Source of the DNA: Ga0077555 sp046154645
Lineage (GTDB): Bacteria > Pseudomonadota > Alphaproteobacteria > Rhizobiales > Hyphomicrobiaceae
Length of the DNA stretch: 64,000 nt
Reading direction: 5' to 3'
NCBI GenBank assembly: GCA_046154645.1
Contig: JBJXDZ010000122.1
Location: 124,001-188,000, forward strand
Below the pieces are notes generated by a model. The model was not told where the DNA came from and made no database searches. It saw nothing but the letters and a program-made list of their open reading frames with translations. Shown piece after piece: positions 62,215 through 64,000 of this stretch (position 1 is its first letter; each line of letters opens with the position of its first letter). A program made the translations under genes and the position numbers.

Positions 62215-63207
62215 ATGCCCATCACGTTGACGCGCCGCATCATGGCGACTGCCACGCTTGTCGGCATTGTCACGGCGCCGCTCGTTACTCCGGGAGCGGC
62301 ACAGGGTGCGAATAATTTTCCGTCAAAGCCGATCTCATTGATCGTGCCATGGAATGCTGGCGGCAACACCGACATCTACTTCCGTGCCATGGCCGAGGTG
62401 GCGGGACGCGAACTTGGTCAAGCCGTGGTGGTCGACAACAAGACTGGCGGCACCGGGACGCTTGGCCCTGTGACCATGGCACTGACAGCCAAGCCTGACG
62501 GCTATACGCTGGCGCAGATCCCGGTCACGGTGATGCGGCTGCCGATGATGCAGAAGCACAACTGGGATGCGCTGCGCGACTTCACCTACGTCATCCATCT
62601 GACCGGCTACACCTTTGGCGTCACGACCAAGGCCGACAGCAAGTTCAAGAGCTGGAAAGATGTGGTCGAATTCGCCAAGGCTAATCCCGGCAAGGTGACT
62701 TACGCCACCACCGGCCCCGGCGGCTCGCTGCACATCGGCATGGAGCAGATGGCGGCGCGTGACGGCATTAAGATGACCATGGTGCCGTTCAAGGGTGGCA
62801 CCGAGACCAATGCGGCCGTGCTGGGTGGCCACGTCGACCTACAGGCAGACTCCACCGTCTGGCGTCCCCTCGTCGACAGCGGTGATCTGCGGCTGCTCAA
62901 CGTTTGGACCGAGAACCGCAACAAGGCCTGGCCCAACGTGCCCACCTTGAAGGAACTCGGCTATCCCTTCGTCTTCGATAGCCCCTTTGGTATTGCCGGT
63001 CCCAAGGGCATGGACCCGGCAGTCGTGCAAAAACTCCATGACGCCTTCAAGGTGGCGTTACGCGATCCCAAAGTGCTGGAGATTGCCGAGAAGTACGACT
63101 TCATCGAGCGGTATATGGGCCCGGCCGACTACACCAAGTTTGTCGCTGAGTACATGAAGGACGAAAGAGCGGCGCTGGAAAAGATGGGCATGTTGAAGAA
63201 GGATTGA
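62215..63207 (+). CDS. TctC/Bug-family substrate-binding protein, array member 6
   Basis: A 330-residue receptor. The signal (LTRRIMATATLVGIVTAPLV, cleaved after GAAQ) has twin arginines but no strong Tat consensus, so Sec export is also possible. Core: ISLIVPWNAGGNTDIYFRAM, KTGGTGTLGPVTMALTAKPD, GSLHIGMEQMAARDGIKMTM, HVDLQADSTVWRPLVDSG and SPFGIAGPKGMDPAVVQKLH. ADSTVWRPL resembles member 2 (ADSTGWRPL), so it belongs with the 2/3 subgroup. ATG 62215 is used; the frame from 62170 overlaps member 5. A 93-base gap follows. Confidence 0.94.
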   Translation: MPITLTRRIMATATLVGIVTAPLVTPGAAQGANNFPSKPISLIVPWNAGGNTDIYFRAMAEVAGRELGQAVVVDNKTGGTGTLGPVTMALTAKPDGYTLAQIPVTVMRLPMMQKHNWDALRDFTYVIHLTGYTFGVTTKADSKFKSWKDVVEFAKANPGKVTYATTGPGGSLHIGMEQMAARDGIKMTMVPFKGGTETNAAVLGGHVDLQADSTVWRPLVDSGDLRLLNVWTENRNKAWPNVPTLKELGYPFVFDSPFGIAGPKGMDPAVVQKLHDAFKVALRDPKVLEIAEKYDFIERYMGPADYTKFVAEYMKDERAALEKMGMLKKD

Positions 63208-63300
63208 GCCGGCCAGTAGGTTGCCACTGGACGCGATCAGAGACCGGACCAACCCGTCCGATCGCACCGCCTAAGAGTACATCGCCCTGGGAGGGGACAC

Positions 63301-64000
63301 ATGGCACATAGACCCTACACCATCAAACGGCGCACGATCGTCAAAGGCCTCGGAGCCGCACTCGCTGCACCGGCGCTGATAACCGGCGCCGCCGCCCAGT
63401 CAGCAGCTGCGTATCCAAACAAGCCAATCACCCTGATCGTGCCGTGGGGCGCGGGCACCGGCATCGATCTTTGGCACCGGGCGTTGGCAGAGGCGGCTGG
63501 CAAAATCCTTGGCCAGCCCGTCGTCGTCGATAACAAGGCTGGCGCCAGCGGCACTGCTGGACCTGCCACGATGGCCGCCACCGCCAAGCCTGACGGCTAC
63601 ACCATCAGCCACATCCCGATCACGGTCTTCCGCTTTCCCTTCATGCAGAAGACGACCTACGATCCGTTGAAGGATTTCTCCTACATCATCCATATGTCGG
63701 GCTTCCTGTTCGGCACCTACTGCCGCACCGATAGTCCATTCAAGACGTTCAAGGACGTCATCGCATTTGCGCGCGCCAAACCTGGAGAACTCACCTACGG
63801 CAGCCCCGGCGCCGGCACCTCGCTGCACATCGGCATGGAGCAGATCGCGCTGCGCGAAGGTATCAAGTGGACGCATGTTCCGTTCACACAAGGCAGTGAC
63901 GCCGCGGTGCTCGGTGGCCACGTCATGGTCATGGCCAGCGGCTCGCAATGGTGGCCACACACCGATGCCGGCAACATGCGGGTCCTTGTCTTGTGGTCGG
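63301..64000 (+). CDS. TctC/Bug-family substrate-binding protein, array member 7 (3' end outside window)
   Basis: The first 233 residues of another receptor, open to the window edge. The signal is twin-arginine-like (TIKRRTIVKGLGAALAAPAL, then GAAAQ). Core: ITLIVPWGAGTGIDLWHRAL, KAGASGTAGPATMAATAKPD, GAGTSLHIGMEQIALREGIK and VMVMASGSQWWPHTDAGN. It is most like member 5. GGGAGGGG lies a few bases before the ATG, the strongest Shine-Dalgarno of the set. Genes beyond the window edge cannot be seen, so TctA/TctB components may follow. Confidence 0.93.
   Translation, partial: MAHRPYTIKRRTIVKGLGAALAAPALITGAAAQSAAAYPNKPITLIVPWGAGTGIDLWHRALAEAAGKILGQPVVVDNKAGASGTAGPATMAATAKPDGYTISHIPITVFRFPFMQKTTYDPLKDFSYIIHMSGFLFGTYCRTDSPFKTFKDVIAFARAKPGELTYGSPGAGTSLHIGMEQIALREGIKWTHVPFTQGSDAAVLGGHVMVMASGSQWWPHTDAGNMRVLVLWS

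Overview
The window is GC-rich DNA (roughly the mid-60s percent by eye) with dense, mostly short-spaced genes. It looks like the chromosome of an alphaproteobacterium, most likely of the order Hyphomicrobiales (Rhizobiales). The strongest taxonomic sign is the overlapping dapF-mtaB-ftsY operon followed by IspZ/YciB-type membrane proteins, plus a SecB gene. Many periplasmic binding proteins, LLM flavin monooxygenases and TctC (Bug) receptors suggest a free-living, nutritionally versatile scavenger. No tRNA, rRNA, CRISPR array, insertion sequence or prophage was seen.

Layout. 1-300: end of a HicB antitoxin and a complete HicA toxin. 0.45-9.8 kb: an IlvD/Edd sugar-acid-type dehydratase, then a dipeptide/oligopeptide (Dpp/Gsi-like) ABC operon with a fused two-domain ATPase, two tandem paralogous binding proteins and two permeases. 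9.8-16.5 kb, mostly minus strand: LLM monooxygenase, GNAT acetyltransferase, a third binding protein, a sulfatase N-terminal remnant, SecB, an M20 amidohydrolase and a TauE-type exporter. 16.7-19.5 kb: a DUF1800/DUF1501 exported pair. 19.5-26.5 kb: a catabolic block (LLM monooxygenase, TauD-type dioxygenase, methylmalonyl-CoA epimerase-like protein, enoyl-CoA hydratase, ADP-forming acyl-CoA ligase) that also holds two paralogous membrane proteins. 26.5-32.4 kb: miscellaneous genes, including an unusually AT-rich DUF1444-like gene, a cyclase-family hydrolase, a DUF937 protein, a PQQ-type sugar dehydrogenase and a methyltransferase. 32.4-37.2 kb: the housekeeping operon dapF-mtaB-ftsY and two IspZ/YciB paralogues.

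37.4-51.4 kb is the most unusual stretch. A MarR and a TetR regulator precede a promoter that overlaps three copies of one 13-bp palindrome. This promoter leads into pspA and a YiaA/B-type gene. A transmembrane Ser/Thr kinase with a WD40 sensor region comes next, divergent from two FHA-domain proteins and a PP2C phosphatase. A few genes further on lie a lipoprotein and a membrane-anchored Clp/Hsp100-like ATPase whose C-terminus resembles the PCRF domain of peptide-chain release factors. I read this as a candidate envelope-stress phospho-signalling island; the link between its two halves is inferred from proximity only.

51.5-56.4 kb: 2OG-Fe(II) oxygenase, MetX-like alpha/beta hydrolase, AEC transporter, GST and a DapA-family aldolase, ending in a strong terminator. 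57.2 kb to the window end: seven consecutive same-strand TctC-type substrate-binding proteins (the last cut by the window edge) with no TctA/TctB membrane component in view. This is a strikingly expanded receptor array, and most members carry twin-arginine-like signal peptides.
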